DNA from: Gordius sp. MW1
Taxonomy: Eukaryota > Nematomorpha > Gordioida > Gordea > Gordiidae
DNA: 64,000 nucleotides
Direction: 5' to 3'
Assembly: GCA_964036665.1 (NCBI GenBank)
Contig: OZ038533.1
Location: 1,846,001 to 1,910,000, forward strand
The position numbers and the translations under genes were made by a program. The notes beneath the pieces were generated by a model. The model did not search any database and was not told where the DNA came from. It worked only from the letters and a program-made list of their open reading frames with translations. How positions within the stretch are numbered: the stretch's first letter is position 1; each line of letters begins with the position of its first letter. Shown here in pieces: positions 37,575 to 49,797 of this stretch.

Positions 37575-38740
37575 TTTGGCCAATGGTCATTTTTTCTCCA
37601 TTGGTCAGTACCAACAGATACTCTATAAGTCAATGATAGCCAAAAAAACGGAAAAAAAAATTTTGATGTTCCCTTTGGCCAATGGTCATTTTTTTCCATT
37701 GGTCAGCAGCCAGCACACGGTAAAAGTGGATATAAATTCATAAGAGTAAAAAAAACGAAAAAAAAATTTTCGAATCACATTTTGGCCAATGGTCATTTTT
37801 TTCCATTGGTCAGCAGCCAGGACACGGTAAAAGTGGATATAAATTCATAATAGTCAAAAAAAAACGAAAAAAAATTTTCGAATCACATTTTGGCCAATGG
37901 TCATTTTATTCCATTGGTCAGCAGCCAGCGGACGGTCAAAAAGTCATAATAGCAATGGTAGGAACAGGAACAATCATAATAGTAAAAAAAAACGAAAAAA
38001 ATAATTTCGAATCACATTTTGGCCAATGGTCATTTTTTCAATCGGTCAGGAGCCAGCGGACGTCCAAAAAGTCATAATAGCAATGGTAGTAACAGGAACA
38101 ATCATAATAGTCAAAAAAAAACGAAAAAATAAACTCGGATTGACATTTTGGCCAATGGTCATTTTTTTCATTGGTCAGCAGCCAGCGGACGGCCACAAAG
38201 TCTTATTATCAATGATAGTAACAAGAACAATCATAAGAGTCAAAAAAAACTCCGGGATTCTAACCCAAAAACTAGTTAAATTGCAAAAGTAAACAACTTT
38301 TATTCATGTTTATTATATAATAAAATGAAACAATAATAGAACAAGCGGACGGCCAAAAAGTCATAATAGCAATGGTAGGAACAGGAACAATCATAATAGT
38401 CAAAAAAAACGAAAAAAATAATTTCGATTCACATTTTGGCCAATGGTCATTTTTTCCATCGGTCAGGAGCCAGCGGACGGCCAAAAAGTCATAATAGCAA
38501 TGGTAGTAACAGGAACAATCATAATAGTCAAAAAAAAAAGGAAAAAATAAACTTTGATTCACATTTTGGCCAATGGTCATTTTTTTCATTAATCAGCGGC
38601 CAGCGGACGGCCAAAAAGTCTTATTATCAATGATAGTAACAAGAACAATCATAAGAGTCAAAAAAACTCCGGGATTTTAACACAAAAACTAGTTAAATTG
38701 CATAGCAATTAAAAGTAAACAACTTTTATTTATGTTTATT
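37575..38740 (+). repeat. Tandem array of GGCCAATGGTCATTTTTTCC units
   Basis: At least eight units, each starting TTGGCCAATGGTCATTTTTT, then CATTGGTCAGCAGCCAGCGG, then CATAATAG, then AAAAAAACGAAAAAAA. Starts are near 37578, 37677, 37783, 37891, 38020, 38149, 38437 and 38566. The period shifts from about 99-108 bp to 129 bp when a CAATGGTAGTAACAGGAAC segment is gained. A gap at about 38275-38345 (AACTAGTTAAATTGC...) is repeated after the last unit at about 38690-38750, so a block of two units plus this tail was duplicated. No gene. Confidence 0.9.
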
Positions 38741-39029
38741 ATATAACAGTCAGAAAGCCGGTGTAATAGATAATTTAACAAATCTTATATATAACACACC
38801 GAGGGAGATAGAGATGGGGGTGGGGTACCTCTTATGCATTAGGGATAGAGATGAGGGGTGGGGCTCTTTCTCATGCATTAATCACTTAGAGCAATTCCCC
38901 TCCTTATCTAAACAAAACCTAATATACCCAATGCAAATAGATAGGGAGGGTGTTTGCGGACAAACAAAAGCGGACGCGGACAAACAAAAGCAAAAGCGAG
39001 CCCATAAATTGCATAGCAATTAATAATAT

Positions 39030-41000
39030 AAGCCTCAGGTACACCATTGGAACTCAGATTATCCCATAGCAACTGCCGGGGAACTTTAACGAAAGCTTTC
39101 TCAAGATCAATCAAATACAAATGAAGATCCTCCTGCTTTTCTTTATATAATTCCATTAGTTGCCTGTGCCCATGTATTGCGAATTTGCCTTTCCAGGCAT
39201 GAACCCAAATTGTCGTTGATCTATTGAGATTATTTTTCGAGGTTTAGCCTCTCTTTATTGCACTCGTGTACATTCCCCTTCATTTTATAGATTGGTGTAA
39301 CATAGCTTTCCCTCCACTCATCAGGCATCATACCACTTGTTGCAAGTAAATGTACACCAGTAGAGCTGTTGAATTGCTCGCGTGAGCAATGCTCACTATG
39401 AGCTTTGCTAGAGCACGCACACTGAGCTATTTAATAAACGGGTGTAGCACAATCTTTGCTTGCTACTCGGTGCACTATGGCAAACATCAATGCTTAAATT
39501 TGACTCCGCCTCTCGAGCATTTTTATACGCTACTGTTCTGCCCAGTGCACCCATTAGCAAGCAGATTGTGCTATACGCTTATTAAACAACTCAGTGTGCA
39601 TGCTTGCGTCGGAGGTTAACGCAAGTGGGCAATTTAACAACTCTAAACCTAAGGGCCCTGGCGTTTTAAAACGTTCCATAATTAATTTTCAAGTCTCACC
39701 GCTTTACCCATGGTCATCAATTTGAACGCCTAATCAACCTCTTCTTCTATCACTTTTAACTCTGGTTCATATTCATAATTCCTGCATTCACAATGGTCCG
39801 AAAACCCATTTTATAATTCTAATTTGTATTCTTGCCAACGGTCTATGTATAATTTAATGGTCCAGAGTTAGAGTGTTGTTCCTTGATTTTTATGGTCTTT
39901 ACGCTTACCACATCCTTTAAGTTTCTCGTCCTGGTCCTTGCAATTTTGTAGATCATTTTCCCCTTCTTTGGTATTTAATCTGACGTGTTTTCGTAGACAT
40001 CAGTTTCAGCCTTGGCCACAAAATGTTTTCCTACAATTCTATATAAGCCAATCTTGTTTCTTCATTTCTGTTGCCTAACCATAATTTGTAAAGCTTTCTT
40101 TTCAACTTCACTAGGCGTTGCACATCTTCGTTCCACCACCATGTCTCTTTATCTTTCTGTATATCAGGTTTGTCTTCGCCTAGAACACATTTCGCTACTG
40201 ATCGTACTGTGTTAGCTATGTTGTTCCACATATCATTAGTATTCTGATGATCATCTATCTGTAACCGTTTAATAATATAGTTAAACGCCTTTCAAGTTTG
40301 GTAGCCGGAACCCTTTAATTTTCCCATTAGGTTTATTCGGCTATTGGTTTTCGCTTTGGAGATGACATAGACCATATCAAGTGTGTTAGGCTGCAAAAGC
40401 CTTAGCTAAAACCTTGCAAACACATACTTTTTTAAATTCTTTTGATATTAGGAGGAAGTATTAGTGATGCCAAATCAAATGCAACAGCTATTTTCAAAAT
40501 TTCTTCGCCTTCATGATTTCTCGACCCGTATCCATTTCCACCAAGCCTTGGTCCGTTCGAATCCTTCTCTTGTTTTACCTATGTAACCGTTTATATCGCT
40601 TCAATTGCAATTATCTCGGCTCAAGGTATCATACGAAGCTTTTCATTCCTCTCAATCGTCTTTGTCTTTATCTGTGCATCCTGTTTGCGGAGCATAATCG
40701 GACACTACCTTGATCATTTGACCGTCTAAGCAAAGTTGTAACATCATAAGTCGACCCCTTTTAATTTATTTCAAACTTTATCTAGCAGATGCGAAGCTAA
40801 TATGATTGCCACTCCATTTTTATGCGTTTCTAGGCCATTAAAGTGAAGTTTGTAACTTTTAATATCATCCTTGCTTTGCTCCTTTCCATCTAGTTTCTTG
40901 TAAACATGCTATATCATATCGTCGCTTGCTGAGGGTATCACCAATCTCTCGGCATTTTGCAATCATATTCCAACATTGCGAGCCCACTCTCAATCTTGCC
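39030..41000 (-). pseudogene. RTE-like LINE, endonuclease to RT, decayed
   Basis: On the minus strand the pieces come in the right order. An endonuclease-like segment runs 40980 down to 40480 ('HFNGLETHKNGVA', 'GNGYGSRNHEGEEIL'). Then comes a linker at 40231-40031 ('ETWWWNEDVQRLVKLKRKLY'), typical of RTE elements. The start of the reverse transcriptase is at 39156-39030 ('LYLIDLEKAFVKVPRQLLW'). Stops and frameshifts occur throughout. A 285-bp MITE interrupts it at 39361. Confidence 0.8.
39361..39645. mobile_element. Long-hairpin MITE inside the LINE
   Basis: A 285-bp element with inverted ends TAGAGCTGTTGAATTGC and GCAATTTAACAACTCTA. The pairing continues inward for about 90 bases (ACACTGAG / CTCAGTGT, TAGCACAATC / GATTGTGCTA), so nearly the whole copy can fold. 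The ends look hAT-like, but the flanking bases are too diverged to give a clear target duplication. Confidence 0.8.
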
Positions 41001-41397
41001 TTTAGCAAACTAGTTTATTTAATTACATCCGCTCGCAAAAAGAGGTTGTGACCCTGGTTGCCTTTTCACGTGATAAGGGGGCCTACCATGCGCGTCGTTT
41101 CACGGAGGACGCTCTAAGGCTTTTATTATTTCCTATAGAGGATTGGATCAGGGGTGATGCTCGCCCATTTAGGCCTGATAATCGTGTTAACGAAGTGATT
41201 TAATATTTTTAAAAAGTTCCAAAAGCGGATTGAACCCACCAGGTCCAGCTTCATATACAAATCCTATACCTACTATGCCACCGCAAAGTTTAAAATCTTT
41301 TGATAATAAAAACGAATATTATCAGAATACATTATTTTTAACCAGTGGCGTAGCTAGCCTTTTTGCCTTGGGGGGGGGGGGCTGAGAGGGGTCAAAC

Positions 41398-41551
41398 CAT
41401 GGGCATAGGTAGGGGGGGGGGGGACAAAAAAATTTCAATACAAAAACCCTTAAAAGTTAAAAAAAAATTTAAGTTTTGCCCCCCCCCCCCTAATTGAACA
41501 TAAAACATTTTCGCCCCCCCCCCCTTAATTCAAAACCTAACTAAGCCCATG
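41398..41551. mobile_element. CATGGGC-family MITE
   Basis: A 154-bp copy with ends CATGGGCATAGG and AAGCCCATG and a perfect 8-bp duplication GGTCAAAC (41390-41397, 41552-41559). It is inserted next to another MITE-like end (GTGGCGTAGCTAGCC near 41345), so two related elements abut. Confidence 0.9.
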
Positions 41552-42780
41552 GGTCAAACGCAATTTAAAATTGTTTCCACGTTCAACCAAATTTCTGCTA
41601 CTACTTTGTGTATTTTTTCTAATAACATCCCACTGGTATGTCTTAGACCCAGAGACCAAAAATTCCCGGCCCGCCAACTGTCTTAAATTTTAATTTTCGG
41701 GCGGGCACGCTGATAAGATTCGGGCGATTCGGGCATAAATCCTAGTAATTATCTTGTTACTTTTTTAGATTGTATATTGCGTTCGCGAATGCTGCCGCCC
41801 CCCATATTAAATCTTTGCCCACTCCATTTCTTTCAGATCCCTAGCTACGTTTATGAAAAAAATTGAATTATTTATATTTATGTAGCCATTTCATTGTTCG
41901 CAATACACAGTGTGCCGTCTAGACTTAAAACAAAGGCGTCATGCCATTTGATACTGTATGCGCATATAAGTGTTTAATTCTAATTCATTAATTTTTTTAA
42001 CAAATAAAATTTCGTTCAACCTTTTCGATTCCTACTTATTTTTATAATACATAATTAGCTGTGCCCGGCCAAGCGTTGCTTTGGCTTAGTCCTTAATTAG
42101 CTAAATAATGAGTATGAATTAAAATAACATATATGAAAAACTTTGTAAAATCTGTAGGACAGTTAATGATGTAAAGAACATAATGCTATATTATTAAATA
42201 AATATTATATAATTTAATAATAGAAAGGCATATATATTCATAATTAAATAGATTTGTAACAATTTTAAATACTTATAAGGTATTTATTAATTTTATAGGT
42301 TTAAAAGTGCTATGCTAATGATAATATGCATAATTGGGTGACAAAAAGTTATAAACCACTGCTGTATAAAAGTCAGTTATTATAATGTTCGACAATGTAG
42401 AGAAAATATTTTAGTAAAGCGTGTCTAATAGTGTATGGTTATATCCTAAAATCTGTAGTATCAAGATGAAGATATATTAAAGAACACCTTTAAATTTGGT
42501 TAAATGAAGGCTTTTACAATATTTAGTTGAAAGCAGAATCAATTGGAAATAATAAAATTTCCGTGAGTATAAGCGAAATATTTATGTATGAGAAAAAAAA
42601 AGAATTATTTTTATATCGTTCTAGTAAATTTTGATCAGGTGAAGGTGTTATAGGTGAGGTTTGATTATAAAAAAACAGTATAAAGATAATGGCTTAAAAA
42701 GTATCCAGTAAAAAAATAATATATATAAAGTTAAGACCTGCAAGTGTAATTAAAGTTGAAGGAGGGACTTATGGTATAAT

Positions 42781-42939
42781 CATAAGGGTAACCAGCATTG
42801 GAATTAAAGAGACACTAATTATGGAAAGGTAAAATAATGATTTTTTGAAATTTTAAGCATAATTTTAATTTATTTAAAAAAACGATGGATTTAAAGGAGG
42901 GCAGGCGCCCCTCCCTGCCTCCTTCTGGCCACGCCCATG
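42781..42939. mobile_element. CATGGGC-family MITE in the minus Helitron
   Basis: A 159-bp copy; the right end CACGCCCATG is good and the left end (CATAAGGGTAACCAG) is decayed. Flanking 8-mers GGTATAAT and GGTATATT match at 7 of 8 positions. Confidence 0.75.
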
Positions 42940-43034
42940 GGTATATTAATAGTTTGATTGTATACATACGGTTTTCAGTTTACGTGAGAGATGTTAAAAT
43001 ATATTTTTATTTAAATATATAGATGTATTACAGG

Positions 43035-43137
43035 TAGAGCCCTGCACAATTGAATTTCTTTGGTACGGCCCGACAATTTATATTTAATTTTCGGGCCGGG
43101 CTCCGTCCAGGCCGGGTATGGTCCGTGCAGGACTCTA
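43035..43137. mobile_element. Small hAT MITE with TAGAGCCCTGCAC ends
   Basis: Only 103 bp, with ends TAGAGCCCTGCAC and GTGCAGGACTCTA, a perfect 8-bp duplication ATTACAGG (43027-43034, 43138-43145), and a GC-rich TTCGGGCCGGGC middle. It can fold along most of its length. Confidence 0.9.
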
Positions 43138-43149
43138 ATTACAGGTGAT

Positions 43150-44900
43150 AAAGAAAGAAAACTATGCTTAAATTTACCTAAAATTAAGCTGGGATAAGAA
43201 TAAAGCTGGAAGATTGATATGGTTAATGGGGAAGATTTTGCGATAAACAATATTGGTAATAGTAGATAGGTTAACGTGAAGATATATACAGCTAACCTGT
43301 TATGGAGGTATAAAATTAAAAAATGCACAGGTCCAGTCAAAATCGTGGCTTCAACAACGTTGCACATCAAACGTTTAACAGCGAGACGTAAACCTTTGCA
43401 AAGTTTTGGCTTACTGATATTGCGCATCGCGATAATCGGTACGTCAGTTTTTAAATGCAGAATGTGAGGTGGTATCCCTGCAAGATTATTTGAATTTAAA
43501 AATTCGATTGTATAATTAACAGCGCCATCAGCAACAACAACAGTGTCAACCGCTTTGTATGTAATTGGATTGCCTTGAATCTTAGACAGAATGAGATAGT
43601 TAAGCTCCTGGACGTCTTTATTCTTGGGGGCGAGAATAGCCCGTTGGCAGAGCCAAAGTCGATTATGATAATGCGCGTTAATATTTGGAAACACTTTTTC
43701 AGCCAAACCAGTTTTAGACGGAACATAATTGCAGATGTTGGTAAAGAAATTCGTCCTGAGCATATATCAAGGTGCACCGTTCCCTTCCCAATTTCTAGCA
43801 ATTGATGGGAGAATATCTCACATGCAGGATGGTTTTGTAATACTACACGCATATTAGTACTTAGATGTAACGTTTTGACATAAGGCAACAAAATAGAATA
43901 TTTTAAGCAAGCATTAATTTTGTCCTGGGGTGGATCCTAAGAGAACCGGTAAAGTTTGCCTGAAATCTCCTGCAATAATATTGCGTTACCAAAAGGTTTT
44001 AGGGTTCCTCGTAAATCTTGCGATGATCGATTAGAGCTTAGAGCAATTTTTCATAATCCTTTGTGCATTCATCCCAAACCATAAGTTTGCACTTCTGTAA
44101 TACTTTACCCATACCATATGTTCTGGAAATGTTGCACATTGGAGTTTCACTGTAATGAGCGTTTAAAGGCAATTTTAATGCTGAATGAGCAGTTTTCTAC
44201 CGGGTAACTCTGTGGCAGCCATTCCGGAAGATGCTAGAGCCACGGATATATTAATTTGGGAACGAATAGTTGCCAGGAGCAATGTTTACCAGTTCCTCCT
44301 GGAGCATCTAATAAGAAAATTTCTCTTTAACCTTTATTAACAACAAGCAAAATCTTATTGTAAATAGCTTTTTGCTGCGTCGTTAGCTTTGGAACATTGC
44401 ATGTAAGACCAAAAATCACCTTGGTTGTATTTTGTTCACGATGTGTTTACATAGAATGGAGCAGCAGCAGATCGATTTAATGCAGGCATACCCAGTTGAT
44501 TCAAAGCTTTGTTTCCAATTTTTAAGCATGAATCTTAAAGAATAATTAAAGTTTTATTATAGTTTTGTAGCATTGAACCATGTTGATACTGAACTTTGTA
44601 TAATTTTAGTAGCAAATGACAGTATGGAAAAACCCAAGGGATTATCTACCTAGTCTATTGCGTTCCGCAGTTAAATGGTTGCTACGTTACCACCATCCCC
44701 TGTTGATCTTCTTTTGTACAAACGATATCCATTACTGCCCGTAATTAAACTAATGTAGAGCAGACGTTCCGCCTCATTTTTGGCATACATATTGCGATGT
44801 ATTGTTGGAATAATTGGCGGTAATTTAAAATAAGATTTTCTCCGTGATCTCGAAGCATTATTTTCTATCAATAATAGCTCACTGCATTAGTTTGTAGGGT
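43150..44900 (-). pseudogene. Helitron Pif1-like helicase remnant
   Basis: Reading the minus strand from 44870 downward, blocks in several frames follow the order of a Helitron helicase: 'TGSNGYRLYKRRSTGDGG' (44671-44871), a Walker A-like 'FLLDAPGGTGK' near 44310, 'INACLKYSILLPYVKTL' near 43900, 'LHLSTNMRVVL' near 43850, and the C-terminal part 'QRAILAPKNKDVQELN' to 'RLAVKRLMCNVVEATIL' (43680-43340). Stops and frameshifts separate them. The Rep (HUH) part is absent. Not functional. Confidence 0.88.
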
Positions 44901-45852
44901 TAACCATAACGTGAAGACGTTTATAAAAGCGCGTGTTATTTTTATTTAAGAAAATGGTGAAGTTTTAGGGTATCTAGAATATTTATTTGTCATAGGCTTA
45001 TATATTGTAGAAAAAACGGGCGTAGTTGAGCATAAAATTGAGACACAAAAGACAAAGCAATCGTAGTAGTTTAAGGCAATAAATAGCACAATAACCATAA
45101 ATAAGTATAAAAACGTTTATCTCTCGTCCGCTAGATGGTGGTAAGCACTACAAAAAAACAGGGTTACAGCTGTCGCAGGTCGATAAAAAGTATATCTAAA
45201 CCAGCTACGATGCTAAGGCAATGATCTGGCCAAATTTAATAGCAATCGGTCAAGAACTTTAGGAGTTATTAGAGGACAAAGAAAACAATGTTACATTTTT
45301 ATATATATAGATAAATTCACAACCATTCTTTTTTTGCTTCAAATAATAATTTTTATTCTATAGCAAAGTAAGTACTAATTTAAATAATTTTTTATGATTG
45401 GTTTTGCCAACGATGATATAATATTTAAAAAAAACTCTGGTCAAATTTTTTTGCAGTAATTAAGTAGATAATTTTCGTGTCACGGTGTTTGTTGTTAAAC
45501 TCCTCCAAATAGGTTTTAAACTATATTCGAAATTCTTAAGTGATAAGACGGTCAAGTTATTTTGTTTTATACGTTTTGACGTTTACTAAAAAGTCAATTA
45601 AAAGAACCTCACGTCATATGACGTCATACAGGGATACTGTAAAATGCAACAATTTACGTCATAGATGTATACTGTAAAATGCGACAATGTAAATAATCTA
45701 ATATACAAAAATGCTGAAGTATTTTACTTATAATACACCATATAGCATGGGCGTAGCCTGCATGAGCCTGCATGAGAATTCGATAGTTTAATGTTTTTCA
45801 CCGTTAAGTAAGTCAATTTGATATATTAAATTTGTTATATTTATAGGTAACA

Positions 45853-48800
45853 ATGCCAGCCAAACGCAAAAGGAACAATTTGGGTCGTCAAACGAAACAA
45901 AATGCAGTCATGATAAATATTAGAGCACATAGAACAGACGAAAAAATCTTACAAAACAATGCAGATATGCGTGTGAGGATGGCCCAAATACGTGAATCAA
46001 TCGCAAGAGGCACGAGATGAACGAAATTAACAAAGACGATTAAAAAAACAAGCCCGCCGATTTGTAATCAACACACGTTGAGAAAATGACCTACAACGCC
46101 AACAAGTACATCGAGCATTTAAATCGGCTTCATTCCTTCGACTAGCATTCCAGTATGAGCCTGATGTTGAATTACGCCCATTCCAAAGTGGTCATTGGTA
46201 CTATGGACAAGGTATATCCTCATTGCACTTAAATATAAAAATGAGTCAGCCAGGATGTGTTTCGCATCAGGAAAAGTTCGACTAACGGAGATTCAAACAC
46301 CACCTGAACCATTGCACGGTTTACTTATCGGTACGGATCCTGATTCTAGCCTGTTACTGAAGTAAATTCAGACATTCAATTTATACTTCCAAATGACATC
46401 GTTCGGAGCAACAGAAATAGTTCATAATAATGCCGCAAACGGTCAATACTTTAGTTCAACGTTTAAAATAAATAAAAGACCAGGTTTTTCACAAAGTGGG
46501 TTCATTGCTGCCGATGCCAAACGAATCTTATAAATTTTTACAAATTTACTTTATGGGTGGTGACGACTCTGAATGCGCACTCGCTAATCGCGTGGATGCA
46601 CGTTGCGGCTACAACAGCCTCGATTCACCTTTTCCAAGGCGCGTCCTCAGCGGGACGTTCTGTTGAATGAGCACAATGAATTATTAAAATTATTTAAATC
46701 ACACATGCCGAAATTGCTAAATGACAATTACGCTATTGTCATCGATTCTGTTAAAACACGAGTTGGAGCGCACATTCGTAGATTCAATGCACCTGTACTT
46801 GACGACGTTGCCGGAATCAGGGTTGAGGACCGTACGGCTTCGCGCCAAATCGTGATTCGAAGAAAAGATAACAAACTTCAGTTCATTGCTGATACCCAAC
46901 GTTCATATGAGGCTCTCCAATATCCGATAATTTATTGGAAGGACAAGATGGATATTGCATAAACATTAAACAACGAGATCCCCTAACAGGTACTTTATTC
47001 ATTATTAAAAATATGGTTACTCATTTTCAATTAATTGGAATATACATTAATACAGGAGCGGAAACAAACAAGGTTTGCTCGAAGGATTTTTATGCATATC
47101 GTTTGACGGTCAAGACAAAGTGGTATATGCAAGTATGTGAATAAAGGAAGTGATATGGCTGTATTTAGAATTGATAATACCAATGTGTATGCTCTTCCAT
47201 TGAATAAAAATGATGAAATAACTAACTACCAAATTGGGCGGTACATAAGCTCCAATGAAGTTGTTTGGCGGATCTTTGGTTTCCCAATTCATGAACGGGA
47301 TCCAGCAGTTATCCATTTAACTGTCCATCTTGAAAACGGCCAGCGTGTATTTTTCACGAACGAGACCGCGCTTGATCGTGCTAAAAATCCACCAAAAACT
47401 ACACTCACCGATTTTTTTGAATTGTGTAATCGAGCCGATGCTTTTGGTGCCTTCGTGCGAACATTACTCTATTCAGAAGTACCCCGCTATTTTACGAAAA
47501 AATGGATTCCCCGCAAGCAAGGCACACCAGTTAATACATGCCCAGGTTTATTCAAGTCAAACATTTTGGGTCGTGTATATACAGTTAATCTTAGGCAGAC
47601 TGAGGGCTTTTATCTGCCACTGTTGTTGGTAAATGTCACCGGCCCATTGTCATTTTACGATATACGTAAAGTGGACATCAGTAAACGCATAAAGATGCAT
47701 GCCTTGCCCTAGGCTTGCTAGAAGATGACAACCATTGGGACAATATGCTTACTGAAGCAGCATTAAACTCTACAGCTTACAGCAACACAAATTCGTCTAC
47801 TATTCGCTATAGTGTTGACTACATGTTTCCCGGCCCGAGCACAAACGTTGTGGGATAAGCACAAAGATTCAATGGCTGATGATTTATTACGTTGATATCG
47901 TTCAAGGTGCAACGATCTATCGATATTATTCAGCGACGCAATGTACAATGAAGTATTGATAGCTATTGAGGATCTTTGCATTGTCATTGCCAATTTAAAA
48001 ATTAATCATTTTGGTATGAGTTCAGATCGAAGTGCATCTGATTTATTCAACACTGATATGAGTCTTGAACTACGGTATAATACTGTAGAAATGGCAGCAA
48101 TTGTTATTCGCAATGTCCCTAACTGATGAACAAAAAACCATTTACGACCGCATTATGCTGGCAGTTTCGGCAGGACAAGGTGGTTTCTTTTTGGATGCAC
48201 CAGGTGGAACTGGCAATCCCTAATTTCGATAATTCTTGCCGAGATACGATCAAAAAATGGTATGGCATTGGCCGTTGCATCATCTGGCATTGCAGCAACT
48301 TTATTAGATGGAGGCAGAACAGCTCATTCTGCATTTGAGCTGCCATTAAATATCCAAAGTAACCCAGAGGCAGTGTGCAACATAAAAAAACAATCGTCCA
48401 TGGCCACAGTACTCAAACGGTGTAAAGTTATCATCTGGGATGAATGTACTATGGCACACAAACATTTCCTTGAGGCATTGGACAGGACATTGAAGGATAT
48501 AAAAAACAATGACAAACTATTTGGCGGTACTCTGTTACTTCTTTCAGGTGATTTCAGACACACACTTCCCGTCAATCCACGTTCAACGTACGCGGATGTG
48601 ATCAACGCTTGCTTAAAATCATCGTCATTGTGGCGTAATGTTGAAAAGTTAAAACTGAAATTAAGCATGCACGTTCATATGCTTAAAGATTCATCCGCTG
48701 AAACATTCTCAAAACAACTGTTAGATTTTGGTTGATTGAAAAGTTGCTTTGTATGAAAATACTGGATGCATAAAATTACCGTCGGATTTTTGCACAAGGG

Positions 48801-49470
48801 TCGACGCGCAAAATGCTCTCATCGACCACATATTTCCAGATCTATATACACAGTATAAAAATCTTGCCTGGATGTCCGAAAGAGCAATATTGTCAGCAAA
48901 AAATGTGGATGTCAATAATTTAAATTCCAAGATACAACAGTTGTTGCCAGGTGACTTGGTGTCATACAGATCTGTCGATACAGTTTGCGATGCTAACGAA
49001 GCTGTAAATTATCCATTTAAGTTTTTGAATTCACTGGATTTGTCAGGCATGCCACGGCATTTTTTACAATTCAAGGTTGAACCTCCGGTAATTCTGCTTC
49101 GTAATTTAAACCCACCACGGCTGTGCAATGGCACACGATTAGTCATTAAAAAAAGTATGAAAAATGTTATAGAAGTCACCATTTTGAATGGTAAGTTCTG
49201 AGGTGAAAATGTATTGCTGCCACGAATCCCTATGATTCCCACAGATGTGCCGATTGAATTCAAAAGTATTCAATTTCCAATTAGATTGGCATTTGCAATG
49301 ACAATCAATAAGGCTCAAGGTCAAACGATGTCTATTTGTGGCTCAGATTTGGGCACATCGACGGTTATACGTGCCATGTTCTCGCTTGGGTAAACCATCC
49401 CGTTTGTTTGTGTTGGCTAAAGATGGATTAACCAAAAATATTGTATACTCCATCGCACTTAGAGATTGAT
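45853..49470 (+). pseudogene. Helitron Rep/helicase coding region, broken
   Basis: It starts at 'MPAKRKRNNLGRQTK' (45853), typical of Helitron proteins, and stops after 55 codons. Conserved blocks follow in changing frames: 'FQYEPDVELRPF' near 46150, 'LNEHNELLKLFKSH' (46660), 'RRFNAPVLDDVAGI' (46776), then 'GSDMAVFRIDNTNV' and 'IGRYISSNEVVWRIFGFPI' (47145-47300). Between about 47110 and 47125 the sequence jumps from the N-terminal region to the segment after the Rep core, so the HUH nuclease is deleted. The helicase follows, with a damaged Walker A near 48210, Walker B 'IIWDECTM' near 48432 and the C-terminal domain to 49470. Confidence 0.9.
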
Positions 49471-49583
49471 GATGAATTATTTTTTAATCGTCATAATTTG
49501 ATAGGTATCAAAATGATTTATTAAAGTATAAGGAATGAAATTAATAAATGATTAGTGTATTGTCATTTATAGGCCAACAGTGT

Positions 49584-49766
49584 TGTAGAGAGGTAATTGG
49601 AGCGCGAAGTGCCTCAGGGGATATGTTGTTTACCGTTGTGTTGTCAATCTAATTATCGTTAATTGGTATGTATTATAGTTTGGATATACACGTTTTTACT
49701 CACTTTTCTATTTTTGTATCACTTCAAAAACCTCTCTCTAGTAAATAAAGATTCCCAATCTCAACA
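49584..49766 (+). repeat. Gypsy 5' LTR
   Basis: 183 bp, starts TGTAGAGAGG and ends TCTCAACA. It carries AGTAAATAAAG near its 3' end, a likely polyadenylation signal (AATAAA). Identical to the 3' LTR except for one base. Confidence 0.96.
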
Positions 49767-49768
49767 GT

Positions 49769-49785
49769 TGGCGTCGTGAGTAGGA
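49769..49785 (+). promoter_or_regulatory. Gypsy primer binding site
   Basis: TGGCGTCGTGAGTAGGA begins two bases after the 5' LTR. Its complement ends in GACGCCA, as the 3' end of a tRNA would. I cannot name the tRNA from sequence alone. Confidence 0.7.
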
Positions 49786-49797
49786 TCCTACGCGGTA

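Larger units (their letters stand above)
42055..45311 (-). mobile_element. Helitron, minus strand, both termini recognised
   Basis: On the minus strand it begins TCTATATATATAAAAATG at 45311 and ends with CTAA at 42055, between an A and a T as expected. The 3' end has the same subterminal hairpin and CCGGGCACAGCTA end as the Helitron at 33933. Length 3257 bp. It retains broken helicase coding and holds two MITEs (42781-42939, 43035-43137). Confidence 0.87.

Noticed and set aside
37575-38740. Possible CRISPR-like array
   Set aside because: The regular repeats have no unique spacers, the units are near-identical over their full length, and the genome is eukaryotic.
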